A model generated the notes under the pieces. It worked only from the letters and a program-made list of their open reading frames with translations. It ran no database searches and was not told the DNA's origin. From M3007 sp046160625 (GTDB lineage Bacteria > Bacteroidota > Bacteroidia > Chitinophagales > Saprospiraceae), in NCBI GenBank assembly GCA_046160625.1, contig JBJXGZ010000109.1, forward strand, positions 1-64,000: a DNA stretch of 64,000 nt. Reading direction: 5' to 3'. The first letter of the stretch is position 1; each line of letters opens with the position of its first letter. The translations under genes and the position numbers were made by a program. Of the stretch, positions 55,882-64,000 are shown in pieces.

Positions 55882-55982
55882 ATTATTAATATCTTAAGGC
55901 GGTAAAAATAGATACCATTCCTTTCTTCTCAAGGATTCATCTGACTTTTGCCCGAACTTGTCTGCCGACAGACACCGAAAAT

Positions 55983-57398
55983 ATGCTTCCACCGCTCCCT
56001 CCACCATTTATTCGCCAAATGCAGGCCTTGCTCGGAACAGAATGGCCGCTGCTCGAAGCCGCGCTCCAAACCCCGCCGCCCGTCAGCATCCGACTCAATC
56101 CGCGCAAGGCGTTGGTTAATGGACATTGGACATTGGATAATGGACATTGGACATTGGACGTTGGACATTCCCGCTCCTCCGTCCCCTGGCATCCCCATGG
56201 CATTTACCTCCACGAACGCCCAGTATTTACGCTTGATCCCACTTTTCACGCAGGGGCCTATTATGTTCAAGAGGCATCTTCCATGTTCATATACGAAGCA
56301 TTGCGACAAACTGTGGATTTTTCCAAACCTTTGAAGGTCTTGGACTTGTGCGCCGCTCCTGGCGGGAAAAGCACCTTGATGGCAGATTTGCTGGCGCCTG
56401 ATAGCCTGCTCATTTCAAACGAAACCATCCGCCCGCGCACCGCTTCGCTTCGCGAAAATCTGGAGCGTTGGGGCAACCCGAATGTGGCGGTCACAAGCGG
56501 GGAAGTGGAGGAATTGGCTGCGTTGGAAGGCTGGTTCGACGTGGTGTTGGCCGACGCACCTTGCAGCGGCGAAGGGCTTTTTCGCAAAGACCCGGATGCC
56601 ATGCGGGAATGGTCGCTTCCACAAGTCGAATTTTGTGCTGGGCGACAAAAACGCATTCTTTCGGCAGCGGTGCAGGCGCTTAAACCGGGGGGCATTTTGC
56701 TGTTCAGCACTTGTACTTACAATGCACAAGAGAACACTGAAAACGCCCGTTGGCTCGCCCAAACTTTTGACCTTCAAGCAGTTGCAATGGATATTCCCGG
56801 CGAATGGGGAATCGTTCAGTCGGAATTGGGCTGTCAGTTTTACCCGCACAAGGTGCAGGGCGAGGGGTTTTATCTGGCTGTTTTTCGGAAAACAGCCGGC
56901 GAAGTCAAAAAACATACGCCCGCAGCGATGTACAAAAGCATAAAACCATTGTCCAAGCATCTGGTACCTGCTGCGGCAGCCTGGTTATCACCGAAAGTTG
57001 AAGCCCGTTTTTTCCTGACCCCTTCCGGGGAAGTGCTGGCATTGCCCGCCGTGCTGGAACCAGATTTTCTTTTGCTCGATAAATTCTTGAAAACCAAGTG
57101 GTTTGGAGTAAATATCGGCGAGTTCAAGGGCAAAGATTTCATCCCAAGTCACGCACTTGCACTGAGCCTTTGGGCTTCGCCCGATTTACCTGCGGTGGAT
57201 TTGAGCCGCGAACAAGCACTACTTTTTCTGAAAAAAGAAACCTTTGATCCGCCCTCGGGAGCGCCACTGGGTTGGACGCTTGCGCGTTATAAAGGGCTGA
57301 ACCTGGGTTGGCTGAAAATCCTGCCAAATCGTTTGAACAACTATTTGCCGCAGGAAAGGAGGATTCGGATGGCGATTGGTACGTTTACGAAACCTTGA
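55983..57398 (+). CDS. RsmF-like rRNA (cytosine-C5-)methyltransferase, NOL1/NOP2/Sun family, with repeat-encoded insert
   Basis: The 471-residue enzyme methylates cytosine in rRNA using S-adenosylmethionine. Seen: SIRLNPRK near the N-terminus, RPVFTLDPTFHAGAYYVQEA (residues about 79-98), VLDLCAAPGGKSTLM (SAM site), DAPCSGEGLFRKDPDA (Cys of motif VI), and FSTCTYNAQENTENA (catalytic Cys of motif IV region). A C-terminal RNA-binding part is present. Residues about 46-62 (HWTLDNGHWTLDVGHS) are encoded by a tandem GGACATTGGACATTGG repeat at 56119-56169 and are not part of the family, in which PRK is normally followed by a short linker to PWHP. The frame stays open. The stop is in a hairpin loop. 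Confidence 0.9.
   Translation: MLPPLPPPFIRQMQALLGTEWPLLEAALQTPPPVSIRLNPRKALVNGHWTLDNGHWTLDVGHSRSSVPWHPHGIYLHERPVFTLDPTFHAGAYYVQEASSMFIYEALRQTVDFSKPLKVLDLCAAPGGKSTLMADLLAPDSLLISNETIRPRTASLRENLERWGNPNVAVTSGEVEELAALEGWFDVVLADAPCSGEGLFRKDPDAMREWSLPQVEFCAGRQKRILSAAVQALKPGGILLFSTCTYNAQENTENARWLAQTFDLQAVAMDIPGEWGIVQSELGCQFYPHKVQGEGFYLAVFRKTAGEVKKHTPAAMYKSIKPLSKHLVPAAAAWLSPKVEARFFLTPSGEVLALPAVLEPDFLLLDKFLKTKWFGVNIGEFKGKDFIPSHALALSLWASPDLPAVDLSREQALLFLKKETFDPPSGAPLGWTLARYKGLNLGWLKILPNRLNNYLPQERRIRMAIGTFTKP
56119..56169 (+). repeat. GGACATTGGACATTGG tandem repeat inserted in frame in the methyltransferase gene
   Basis: Several copies of TGGACATT in tandem span residues 46-62. They are the same unit as in the arms of the intergenic inverted repeat at 19122-19268. 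The insertion keeps the frame, so it is a multiple of three in net effect. Confidence 0.85.
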
Positions 57399-57412
57399 GG
57401 GTTTCGTAAACG
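57382..57412 (+). terminator. hairpin containing the methyltransferase stop codon in its loop
   Basis: CGTTTACGAAACC at 57382 and GGTTTCGTAAACG ending at 57412 form a 13-bp perfect stem. The loop holds the TGA stop (57396-57398). A terminator or stop-linked repeat. Confidence 0.75.
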
Positions 57413-57454
57413 TCGCCCTGTCGCCCTACGTGGGTCTTACGACCTCGCAGCCGC

Positions 57455-59200
57455 TCACCGCTCCAAAACCACCACCTTACTCGCCACCACACCTCTCTTC
57501 TCCCCCATCAGCGTCACAAAATACACCCCATTGGGCAGTCCGCTCAAGTCCACGTTTGCTTCCGATGTTTCTCTCACGAGGCACAGCCGACCCAGCGCAT
57601 CGTGTACTTTTACGTTAGTTGATTCGCCCCGAGTACTCGGGGGCAGGCCTGACCATTGGAGGATACCTGTGGTAGGGTTGGGATACATCACCACGGCTCC
57701 TGCGGGCTGCGGGCTGCTACTGCTGACTGTACTCACCCACACCCACTTGCACTTCGTATCGCTCCCATACTGGTTGCTCACAGTGAGGCACACCTCGTAG
57801 GCACCCGGCGCGGGAAACTCGTGCGCCGGGTTGCGCTCGTTGCTCTGCGTGCCGTCTCCAAAATCCCACCACCAGGTGTCAGGCTCGTACCAGGATACGG
57901 AGGTAAAGTCCACCCCCAGCCCGCCCGTTTTGTCATACCGCCAGCCCGCGAGCGGGTGATTGTCCAGGCCCAAGGTGTCACAGGGCGAGCCGTCTATGGG
58001 GCCGAGGCGGAAGTTGGGGAAGTGGGGGAGGTTAGCAATAGGATAGTCAAAATAAAAATACCGCTGCTCCACCTCGCAGGCTGTGCCGGGTTTTTCAGGG
58101 CTTTTGATGCGGTGCATACAGTGGTCGCCGCCAGTTAATCCATTTACATAAAGCCTGCCATCAGGGCCAAGTTCCATCAATCCAAAGCGTTGGAGAAAGG
58201 AACAATATACCCCATCGGATACTGCAACAGTGATACGGGAAGCAGCTATATCTGATGTCTGAAGGTCATATTGATAAAGTAATCCAATGCTCCCAAGATA
58301 TAGATAGCGGCCATCAGCAGAGAAAGCCACCCCACCTAAGGGAGACAAACTATCTGCGCTGTCGAAAACTGGGATGTGTACCGAATTAGAAAGCTCACCT
58401 GTACAGCGATCAAAATCAAAAAGCCGCACATCGTCGCAGGGATTATATCGAGCCATTTTACTGCCATTTGGCGAGAAAACAATTTGGCCGCTAGCCCAGT
58501 CAACATCACACATTGTGGGGACGCCAATAGATTGTGTTTTGGCACTTATCCCATTGGGATCAAGCTGCATAATATGGAATTTGTTGCTGTTCCACTTGGC
58601 CCCAATTACCCACCAATCCCGCCCGTTGGCGTGTTTGACCGCATGCATTCCGTCGTAGTGCATGGTATCGTTTACCACTACATTATTTTTGACCAGTGTG
58701 GTGCCTTGGCCGTTGTTGGCAGAGATGTCTACAACAGAATGGAGTATATTTTTAACAAAAGGATATTGGCCTAAAAGAACCACCGGTATATGAAAAAAAT
58801 GAAAAACAGTTTGATTTGAAGGGTCAGGCAGCAAAATCATATTGTCCAAAAAATTATACCCATCTCCATCAGAGCAAAATATATTATAGACTATTCCAGG
58901 ATTTAACCCCTCGCTCCCTTGCACTTCTACATTCTTGCCGTTTGCAATATAACATCCATTGGAAAGTAGCAGGAGTTTTCCAGAGGAATCGCAAATCATA
59001 GCACTTGTCTTACCGATTCTCATAATCCCTTCATCATATCTAACCTTCAGAGAGTCATCAAAGTCCAAAACTATTCTTAATGTTGTGTCTGGATTTTCTT
59101 GAGTGTATACGTATCCAAAAACCCAAGTGTTGTCCTGTTTTTGAGCAGGCAATATTGTGCAGGTGAGCATTAAGATGCTCAAGATCGAAATAGCCTTCAT
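57455..59200 (-). CDS. propeller/PKD surface protein A1 with T9SS tail
   Basis: The 581-residue protein has a signal peptide (MKAISILSILMLTCTILPAQ) and a YVTN/WD40-like N-terminal region (FSPNGSKMARYNPCDDVRLF, FSADGRYLYLGSIG, LGPDGRLYVNGL). A PKD domain follows near residues 420-490 (WWWDFGDGTQSNERNPAHE, PGAYEVCLTVSNQYGSD), and a T9SS type A tail (VMYPNPTTGILQWSGLPPST ... YFVTLMGEKRG). The last 60 residues have a repeat-like Ser/Pro linker before them. It is nearly identical to A2 (61931-63676) at both ends and similar to B (59267-61006). It is presumably surface-bound; the ligand is unknown. Confidence 0.9.
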   Translation of the reverse strand: MKAISILSILMLTCTILPAQKQDNTWVFGYVYTQENPDTTLRIVLDFDDSLKVRYDEGIMRIGKTSAMICDSSGKLLLLSNGCYIANGKNVEVQGSEGLNPGIVYNIFCSDGDGYNFLDNMILLPDPSNQTVFHFFHIPVVLLGQYPFVKNILHSVVDISANNGQGTTLVKNNVVVNDTMHYDGMHAVKHANGRDWWVIGAKWNSNKFHIMQLDPNGISAKTQSIGVPTMCDVDWASGQIVFSPNGSKMARYNPCDDVRLFDFDRCTGELSNSVHIPVFDSADSLSPLGGVAFSADGRYLYLGSIGLLYQYDLQTSDIAASRITVAVSDGVYCSFLQRFGLMELGPDGRLYVNGLTGGDHCMHRIKSPEKPGTACEVEQRYFYFDYPIANLPHFPNFRLGPIDGSPCDTLGLDNHPLAGWRYDKTGGLGVDFTSVSWYEPDTWWWDFGDGTQSNERNPAHEFPAPGAYEVCLTVSNQYGSDTKCKWVWVSTVSSSSPQPAGAVVMYPNPTTGILQWSGLPPSTRGESTNVKVHDALGRLCLVRETSEANVDLSGLPNGVYFVTLMGEKRGVVASKVVVLER

Positions 59201-59219
59201 AATGTAATTTTGAAAGACA

Positions 59220-59249
59220 GGGGTCATGGCAATCAGATGCCATGACCCC
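59220..59249 (-). terminator. hairpin between genes A1 and B
   Basis: GGGGTCATGGCA and TGCCATGACCCC form a 12-bp stem. A related hairpin occurs at 63696-63725 upstream of A2, so it belongs to the duplicated unit. Confidence 0.75.
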
Positions 59250-59266
59250 TTATCAGGTGATGAAGA

Positions 59267-61006
59267 CTATTTCAACAAGGAAATACTGCCGTTAAACAAG
59301 ATTTTTTGCTCCACAGAAAGTATTTGCAAGCGGTATACGCCTTGGTTTAAGGCACTTAAATCCACCGCATTGTCTTCTGAGGATCTTTCTACCTGTAATT
59401 GCCCCAAGGTATTGAAGACGCGCAGAGTTACTTTGCCTTCGGGTATTCCTAACCAACTTACATACCCTGTAGTTGGGTTAGGGAATACCACCACCTCCCC
59501 TGCCCCCTCCGGACTGCTACTGCTGACCGTACTCACCCACACCCACTTGCACTTCGTATCACTCCCATATTGGTTGCTCACCGTAAGACACACCTCGTAG
59601 GCACCTGGCGCAGGGAAACTGTGCGCTGGGTTGCGTTCGTTGCTTTGCGTACCGTCGCCAAAATCCCACCACCAAGTGTCCGGCTCATACCACGACACAG
59701 AAGTAAAGTCCACGCCCAACCCGCCCGTTTTGTCGTAGCGCCAACCTGCGAGCGGGTGATTGTCAAGCCCCAGCGTATCACAGGCGGAGCCGTCTATTGG
59801 ACCGAGGCGGAAGTTGGGGAAGTGGGGTAAGCCTGCATACGAATATTGAAACTGCAAATAATGCTGCTGCACTTCACAAGCAAGCCCTTCTTTCTCTGGA
59901 CTTTTTATACGGTGCATACATTTATTTCCACCAGCTAGGGTGTGTACATAAAGCCTGCCATCCGGTCCAAGTTCCATGAAACCCAAAGTACTTAATAATG
60001 GGCATTCCAAATAGTCTGAAATAGCCACGGTAATCCGGGAAGTTGCAACATCTGAGGCATTTAGATTATATTGATATAGCGAGTCAATACTACCGACATA
60101 CAGATATCGCCCGTGTGCTGAAAATGCTACACCGCCTATCGGTGCAAGGCTATCCGCACTGTCGAATACCGGAATCTGCAATGGGTTAGACAGCTCACCT
60201 GTACAACGATCAAAATCAAAAAGCCGCAGATCATCGCAGGGGTTGTAGCGGGCCATTTTGCTGCCATCGGGCGAAAAAACGATCTGGCCGCTGGCCCAGC
60301 CAATATCGCACATCGTGGGTACGCCAATGGATTGTGCTTTGGCACTTATGCCATTGGGATCAAGCCGCATAATATGGTATTTGTTGCTGTTCCATTTGGC
60401 CCCAATGATCCACCAATCTCGCCCATTGGCGTGTTTGACCGAATGCATTCCATCGTAGTGTAGGGTGTCATTCACTATTACTTCATTTTTGAAGAGTGTG
60501 GCACCTTGGCCGTTGTTAGCTGAAATGTCGACTACGGAGTGAAGGATGTTTTTATGACAGTAAAATTGTCCCAGTTGAACCCCGGGAATATGAAAAAAAT
60601 GATATATTGAAGCATTGCCGGGATCAGGCAAAGCCATCATGGAATTTAATGAATTATACCCGTCACCATCCGCGCAAAAGATGTTATAAAGTAGTCCTGG
60701 ATTTAACCCTTCACTACCTTGGATTTCTATATCGTTTGCATTGGCAATATAGCAACCATTGGAAAATAGCAAAAGCTTACCAGTTGAGTCGCAGATTATT
60801 GAATTTGTGGCACCCATATCCATTACACCTTTCGAGTACTCAACTTTCAAAGAGTCTTCAAACGTAAGAACAACCCTTTCTACCGCCGGAAATGCTGGAA
60901 ATTGATTGGAGTCATAGCCCATGACCCAAATATTATCTTGTTTTTGTGCGTGTAAAAAGGAGAGTTGAACTACAAAGGGAACCAAAATTATGAACAGCCA
61001 TTTCAT
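59267..61006 (-). CDS. propeller/PKD surface protein B with T9SS tail
   Basis: The 579-residue protein has a signal peptide (MKWLFIILVPFVVQLSFLHAQ), the same propeller region (FSPDGSKMARYNPCDDLRLF, FSAHGRYLYVGSID) as A1/A2 with moderate divergence, and the PKD module (WWWDFGDGTQSNERNPAHS) almost unchanged. The T9SS tail is VVFPNPTTGYVSWLGIPEGK ... NGSISLLK. The tail matches that of the gene at the right edge (63743-64000) far better than A1's. The ATG at 61006 is chosen for the signal peptide. Confidence 0.9.
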   Translation of the reverse strand: MKWLFIILVPFVVQLSFLHAQKQDNIWVMGYDSNQFPAFPAVERVVLTFEDSLKVEYSKGVMDMGATNSIICDSTGKLLLFSNGCYIANANDIEIQGSEGLNPGLLYNIFCADGDGYNSLNSMMALPDPGNASIYHFFHIPGVQLGQFYCHKNILHSVVDISANNGQGATLFKNEVIVNDTLHYDGMHSVKHANGRDWWIIGAKWNSNKYHIMRLDPNGISAKAQSIGVPTMCDIGWASGQIVFSPDGSKMARYNPCDDLRLFDFDRCTGELSNPLQIPVFDSADSLAPIGGVAFSAHGRYLYVGSIDSLYQYNLNASDVATSRITVAISDYLECPLLSTLGFMELGPDGRLYVHTLAGGNKCMHRIKSPEKEGLACEVQQHYLQFQYSYAGLPHFPNFRLGPIDGSACDTLGLDNHPLAGWRYDKTGGLGVDFTSVSWYEPDTWWWDFGDGTQSNERNPAHSFPAPGAYEVCLTVSNQYGSDTKCKWVWVSTVSSSSPEGAGEVVVFPNPTTGYVSWLGIPEGKVTLRVFNTLGQLQVERSSEDNAVDLSALNQGVYRLQILSVEQKILFNGSISLLK

Positions 61007-61023
61007 AATCAAAAAATGAAATA

Positions 61024-61054
61024 GCCGCTGCGCAGCCCAATGCTGCGCAGCGGC
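61024..61054 (-). terminator. strong hairpin between the fragment and gene B
   Basis: GCCGCTGCGCAG and CTGCGCAGCGGC form a 12-bp GC-rich stem just upstream of gene B's start and after the truncated gene's stop at 61071. Confidence 0.8.
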
Positions 61055-61070
61055 AAGGTGAATGGAAGGG

Positions 61071-61919
61071 TTAGCGTTTTTCGATCACAATGCTCTTGTT
61101 CAAAAGCACCGTATGCTCCAGAGCGGAGAATTGGAGATGATAAACGCCTTCCGGCAAAGCACCTAAATCAAGGCTGTTTTCTGCGGTGTTTCGCTCGGCC
61201 ACCATCTGGCCGAGTTGGTTGAATACACGCACCGTTACGGTTTGCTCCTCTAAGCCAATCCAAGATATTTGACCCGTAGTTGGGTTAGGAAATACTATGA
61301 CTTCAGTAGGGATTTCGGAAGTTTCCTCTCTGCCCCCTGCTCCTGGACGCAAGCTTCCACATAAAGCAACATCGTCGTATTCCTGGCCTGTAAGGCGCGA
61401 CACAATGGCACGGGCTTCATATACAGCATCACCACCGAAAAGCGGGCATTGGGCTGCAATAGCGGTTAAAGTGGTCAGGCTGCCGGAAGCCAAAGAATCC
61501 ACTAAAAGCATCTGAAGCACAATTTGGTTGACCGTCTTGTGGTTGGCTTCGATGATCGGGCCGGTACTGATTCCGGCATTGAAGCTCAGCAAAGTCTGTA
61601 TCTTTTGCTGGCGCGCTGTGGTCAGGCCCTGCTGGTAGGTATCGTATTGCGTTCCAGCACTGATCCGTTGCTGTAATGCAGTAGCGTAAGCATTTGGATT
61701 TACACTTGCGCCACTTTGACGAAGGCTGTCCAGGTTACGCAAGGCACTTATTTTGCTGATCAAATCAGCCCAATAAGTATCCAAGGTGCTTTGTTCTGTG
61801 CTGCTAAGGGTACACAGTTTGGCCTTTTCTTCCGAAATGTAGGCCAGTTTGCCCAGCGGCAGGTTGGTTTGTGCCGTTTTAAAAGCGGCGTTTTGAGCGA
61901 GCATGAAAAGTATCTGCAT
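61071..61919 (-). pseudogene. truncated C-terminal fragment of a large T9SS surface protein
   Basis: The 282-residue frame lacks a signal peptide and begins MQILFMLAQNAAFKTAQTNL 12 bp after the A2 stop. It contains the conserved surface-protein segment TAIAAQCPLFGGDAVYEARA that usually sits far into much larger T9SS proteins, followed directly by a type A tail (VIVFPNPTTGQISWIGLEEQ ... LLNKSIVIEKR). Without an export signal it cannot use T9SS. I read it as the 3' end left by rearrangement in the array, though it could be expressed as a cytosolic piece. The upstream extension to 62129 is in another frame over the A2 end and is rejected. Confidence 0.65.
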
Positions 61920-61930
61920 AGTCAGTCCAT

Positions 61931-63676
61931 TTATTTTTTTGCCAAAACTACCGCCTTTGCCGCCACTAACCCCCCATTTCCTCCCAGCCGCAGCGTCACA
62001 AAATACACCCCATCGGGCAGCCCGCCCAAGTCTGCACGGCTTTCTGTTGTCTCTTGCTCGAAGCACAACCGACCTATTGCGTCGTGTACGCGGACGGTGG
62101 TTGACTCGCCTTCGGGCAGGCCGCTCCATTGTACAATGCCCGTAGTGGGATTAGGGAAAAGCCTCCATTCACCTTCCAGCCCTTCTCCCTCATCCGTCCC
62201 CACCGTACTCACCCACACCCACTTACACTTCGTGTCGCTCCCGTATTGGTTGCTTACCGTAAGACACACCTCATAAGCCCCCGGCGCGGGGAAACTGTGC
62301 GCGGGGTTGCGCTCGTTGCTCTGCGTTCCGTCTCCAAAATCCCACCACCAAGTGTCCGGCTCGTACCATGACACAGAAGTAAAGTCCACGCCAAGGCCGC
62401 CCGTTTTGTCGTAGCGCCAGCCCGCGAGCGGATGGTTGTCAAGCCCCAGCGTGTCGCAAGAGGAGCCGTCTATCGGGCCGAGGCGGAAATTGGGAAAGTG
62501 GGGAAGGTTGGCAATAGGATAGTCAAAATAAAAATACCGCTGCTCAACCTCGCAGGCTGTACCAGGTTTTTCAGGGCTTTTGATGCGGTGCATACAATGG
62601 TCGCCACCTGTTAATCCATTTACATAAAGCCTGCCATCAGGGCCAAGTTCCATCAATCCAAAGCGTTGGAGAAAGGAACAATATACCCCATCGGATACTG
62701 CAACAGTGATACGGGAAGCAGCTATATCTGATGCCTGAAGGTCATATTGATAAAGTAATCGAATGCTCCCAAGATATAAATAGCGGCCATCAGCAGAGAA
62801 AGCCACCCCACCTAAGGGGGACAAACTATCTGCACTGTCGAATACCGGAATATGCAATGGATTGGAAAGCTCACCCGTACAGCGATCAAAGTCAAAAAGC
62901 CTCAGATCATCGCATGGATTATACCGAGCCATTTTGCTGCCATCGGGAGAAAAAACAATTTGGCCGCTGGCCCAGTCAATATCGCACATCGTTGGGTCTC
63001 CAATAGCTTGTGCTTTGGCAGTTATACCACTGGGATCCAATAGCACAATATGGTATTTATTGCTGTTCCACTTGGCCCCAATGATCCACCAATCTCGCCC
63101 ATTGGCGTGTTTTACGGCATGCATCCCATCGTAGTGCATTGTGTCGTTCACCACCACTTGGTTTTTGAGAAGTGTATTGCCTTGACCGTTGTTGGCAGAG
63201 ATGTCTACTACGGTATGTAGGATGTTTTTAACAAAAGGATATTGCCCTAAAAGCACCGCCGGCATATGAAAAAAATGAAAAACAGTTTGATTTGAAGGGT
63301 CGGGCAGTAAAATCATATTTTGCCAAAAATTATACCCTCCTCCATCAGAACAAAAAATATTGTATAGTGCTCCAGGGTTTAATCCCTGACTTCCTTGAAT
63401 TTCTGCATCGTTTACGTTTGCAATATAGCAACCATTTGAGAAAAGCAGAATCTTGCCGGATGAGTCGCAAATCATAGCACTTGTCTTATCAATTCTCATA
63501 ATCCCTTCATCATATGTAATCTTTAGAGAGTCATCAAAGTTTAAAATTATTCGTAAAGTTGTGTCAGGGTTTTCTTGAGTATAGACGTAGCCAAAAACCC
63601 AAGTGTTGTCCTGTTTTTGAGCAGGCAATATTGTGCAGGTGAGCATTAGGATGCTCAAAATTGAAATAGCCTTCAT
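61931..63676 (-). CDS. propeller/PKD surface protein A2 with T9SS tail
   Basis: The 581-residue protein has the same length and signal peptide (MKAISILSILMLTCTILPAQ) as A1. The middle has blocks that match B instead of A1 (e.g. FSPDGSKMARYNPCDDLRLF, TGELSNPLHIPVF). The PKD domain is nearly unchanged (NPAHS as in B), and the T9SS tail is own-type (RLFPNPTTGIVQWSGLPEGE). This mosaic suggests gene conversion within the array. It is the second copy of a duplicated unit lying 4,476 bp from A1. Confidence 0.9.
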   Translation of the reverse strand: MKAISILSILMLTCTILPAQKQDNTWVFGYVYTQENPDTTLRIILNFDDSLKITYDEGIMRIDKTSAMICDSSGKILLFSNGCYIANVNDAEIQGSQGLNPGALYNIFCSDGGGYNFWQNMILLPDPSNQTVFHFFHMPAVLLGQYPFVKNILHTVVDISANNGQGNTLLKNQVVVNDTMHYDGMHAVKHANGRDWWIIGAKWNSNKYHIVLLDPSGITAKAQAIGDPTMCDIDWASGQIVFSPDGSKMARYNPCDDLRLFDFDRCTGELSNPLHIPVFDSADSLSPLGGVAFSADGRYLYLGSIRLLYQYDLQASDIAASRITVAVSDGVYCSFLQRFGLMELGPDGRLYVNGLTGGDHCMHRIKSPEKPGTACEVEQRYFYFDYPIANLPHFPNFRLGPIDGSSCDTLGLDNHPLAGWRYDKTGGLGVDFTSVSWYEPDTWWWDFGDGTQSNERNPAHSFPAPGAYEVCLTVSNQYGSDTKCKWVWVSTVGTDEGEGLEGEWRLFPNPTTGIVQWSGLPEGESTTVRVHDAIGRLCFEQETTESRADLGGLPDGVYFVTLRLGGNGGLVAAKAVVLAKK

Positions 63677-63695
63677 AATGTAAATTTGAAAGACA

Positions 63696-63725
63696 GGGGT
63701 CATGTCAAATCATTGACATGACCCC
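63696..63725 (-). terminator. hairpin upstream of A2, duplicated copy
   Basis: GGGGTCATGTCAA and TTGACATGACCCC form the stem, corresponding to the hairpin at 59220-59249 with compensating base changes (GGCA/TGCC versus GTCAA/TTGAC). Confidence 0.75.
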
Positions 63726-63742
63726 ATATCAGGTGATGAAGA

Positions 63743-64000
63743 CTATTTCAACAAAGAAATACTACCGTTGAACAAGATTTTTTGTTCCGAAGAGAGTATC
63801 TGCAAGCGGTAAATACCTTGATTCAAGGCACTTAAATCCACCGCATTATCTTCTGAATTTCTTTCTAACTGTAATTGTCCCAAGGCATTGAAAACCCGTA
63901 CGGTCACTTTGCCTTCGGGTATTCCCAGCCAGCTCACATATCCGGTAGTTGGGTTAGGGAAAACCAATACCTCCGCAGGGATTTCGGAAGTTTCTTCCCT
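63743..64000 (-). CDS. partial T9SS surface protein (C-terminal tail only, runs off the window)
   Basis: The last 85 residues of a gene extending past the right edge. The tail VFPNPTTGYVSWLGIPEGKV ... FNGSISLLK is nearly identical to that of gene B, and the preceding REETSEIPAEV resembles the truncated fragment's REETSEIPTEV. So the array continues beyond this window. Confidence 0.85.
   Translation of the reverse strand, partial: REETSEIPAEVLVFPNPTTGYVSWLGIPEGKVTVRVFNALGQLQLERNSEDNAVDLSALNQGIYRLQILSSEQKILFNGSISLLK

Noticed and set aside
61920..62129. N-terminal extension of the fragment gene, rich in Arg/Gly
   Set aside because: It lies in a different frame over the end of gene A2, has shadow-like composition and no family features.

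Overview
The window comes from a Bacteroidota chromosome, most likely in or near the Saprospiria/Saprospiraceae. That placement is inferred from content, not from a marker-gene tree. The clues are at least a dozen proteins with type IX secretion (T9SS) sorting tails (type A 'YPNP/FPNP' modules and one type B gliding-associated tail), a giant SprB-repeat adhesin, DUF3575-like and porin-like barrels, a CarboxypepD_reg TonB receptor, TIGR02206 membrane proteins, and start sites without strong Shine-Dalgarno sequences. No rRNA, tRNA, CRISPR array, phage or complete insertion sequence was seen.

Layout. 1-635 is without a convincing gene. 636-6308 carries two small paralogous membrane proteins, a fused formiminotransferase-cyclodeaminase (histidine degradation), a DUF3575-like outer-membrane protein and lepA (EF4). 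6526-10866 holds two adjacent signalling-type proteins that both begin with an effector-associated-domain-like helical module; one ends in TPRs and the other in a formylglycine-generating-enzyme-like (C-type-lectin fold) domain without the catalytic cysteines. 10934-19836 has two outer-membrane proteins, an Lgt-like membrane protein fused to a beta-barrel-like tail, a TonB-dependent receptor, an MFS transporter and a YdeI-family protein. 19837-20555 is a repeat-rich gap with a MITE-like element. 20556-22220 is a lipoprotein alpha-amylase.

22532-32567 is a roughly 3,344-residue SprB-repeat protein broken by one extra C near 26457 and containing 453-bp DNA super-repeats. 32736-35367 has two tandem TIGR02206 proteins, a 3-methyladenine DNA glycosylase and a cupin. 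35433-42978 is a minus-strand run of five secreted proteins (delta-60 repeat, FG-GAP-like, a surface protein, two S74/tail-fibre-like paralogs). 43170-45935 encodes a TPR sensor kinase and its NarL-type regulator. 46580-54477 is a plus-strand run of secreted proteins: an adhesin-like protein, an M43 metalloprotease, a lysyl-endopeptidase-like serine protease and a BNR protein. 54574-57398 carries a phosphopantetheinyl transferase, a DinB-family protein and an RsmF-like methyltransferase. 57455-64000 is a minus-strand array of duplicated PKD/T9SS proteins showing segmental duplication and mosaicism.

The most striking pattern is a set of short dispersed palindromic or tandem repeats that normally lie between genes but here also occur in frame inside conserved genes (DNA glycosylase, RsmF-like methyltransferase, phosphopantetheinyl transferase) and repeatedly supply or abut stop codons of neighbouring genes. 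This suggests active, ORF-tolerated repeat spread in this genome.
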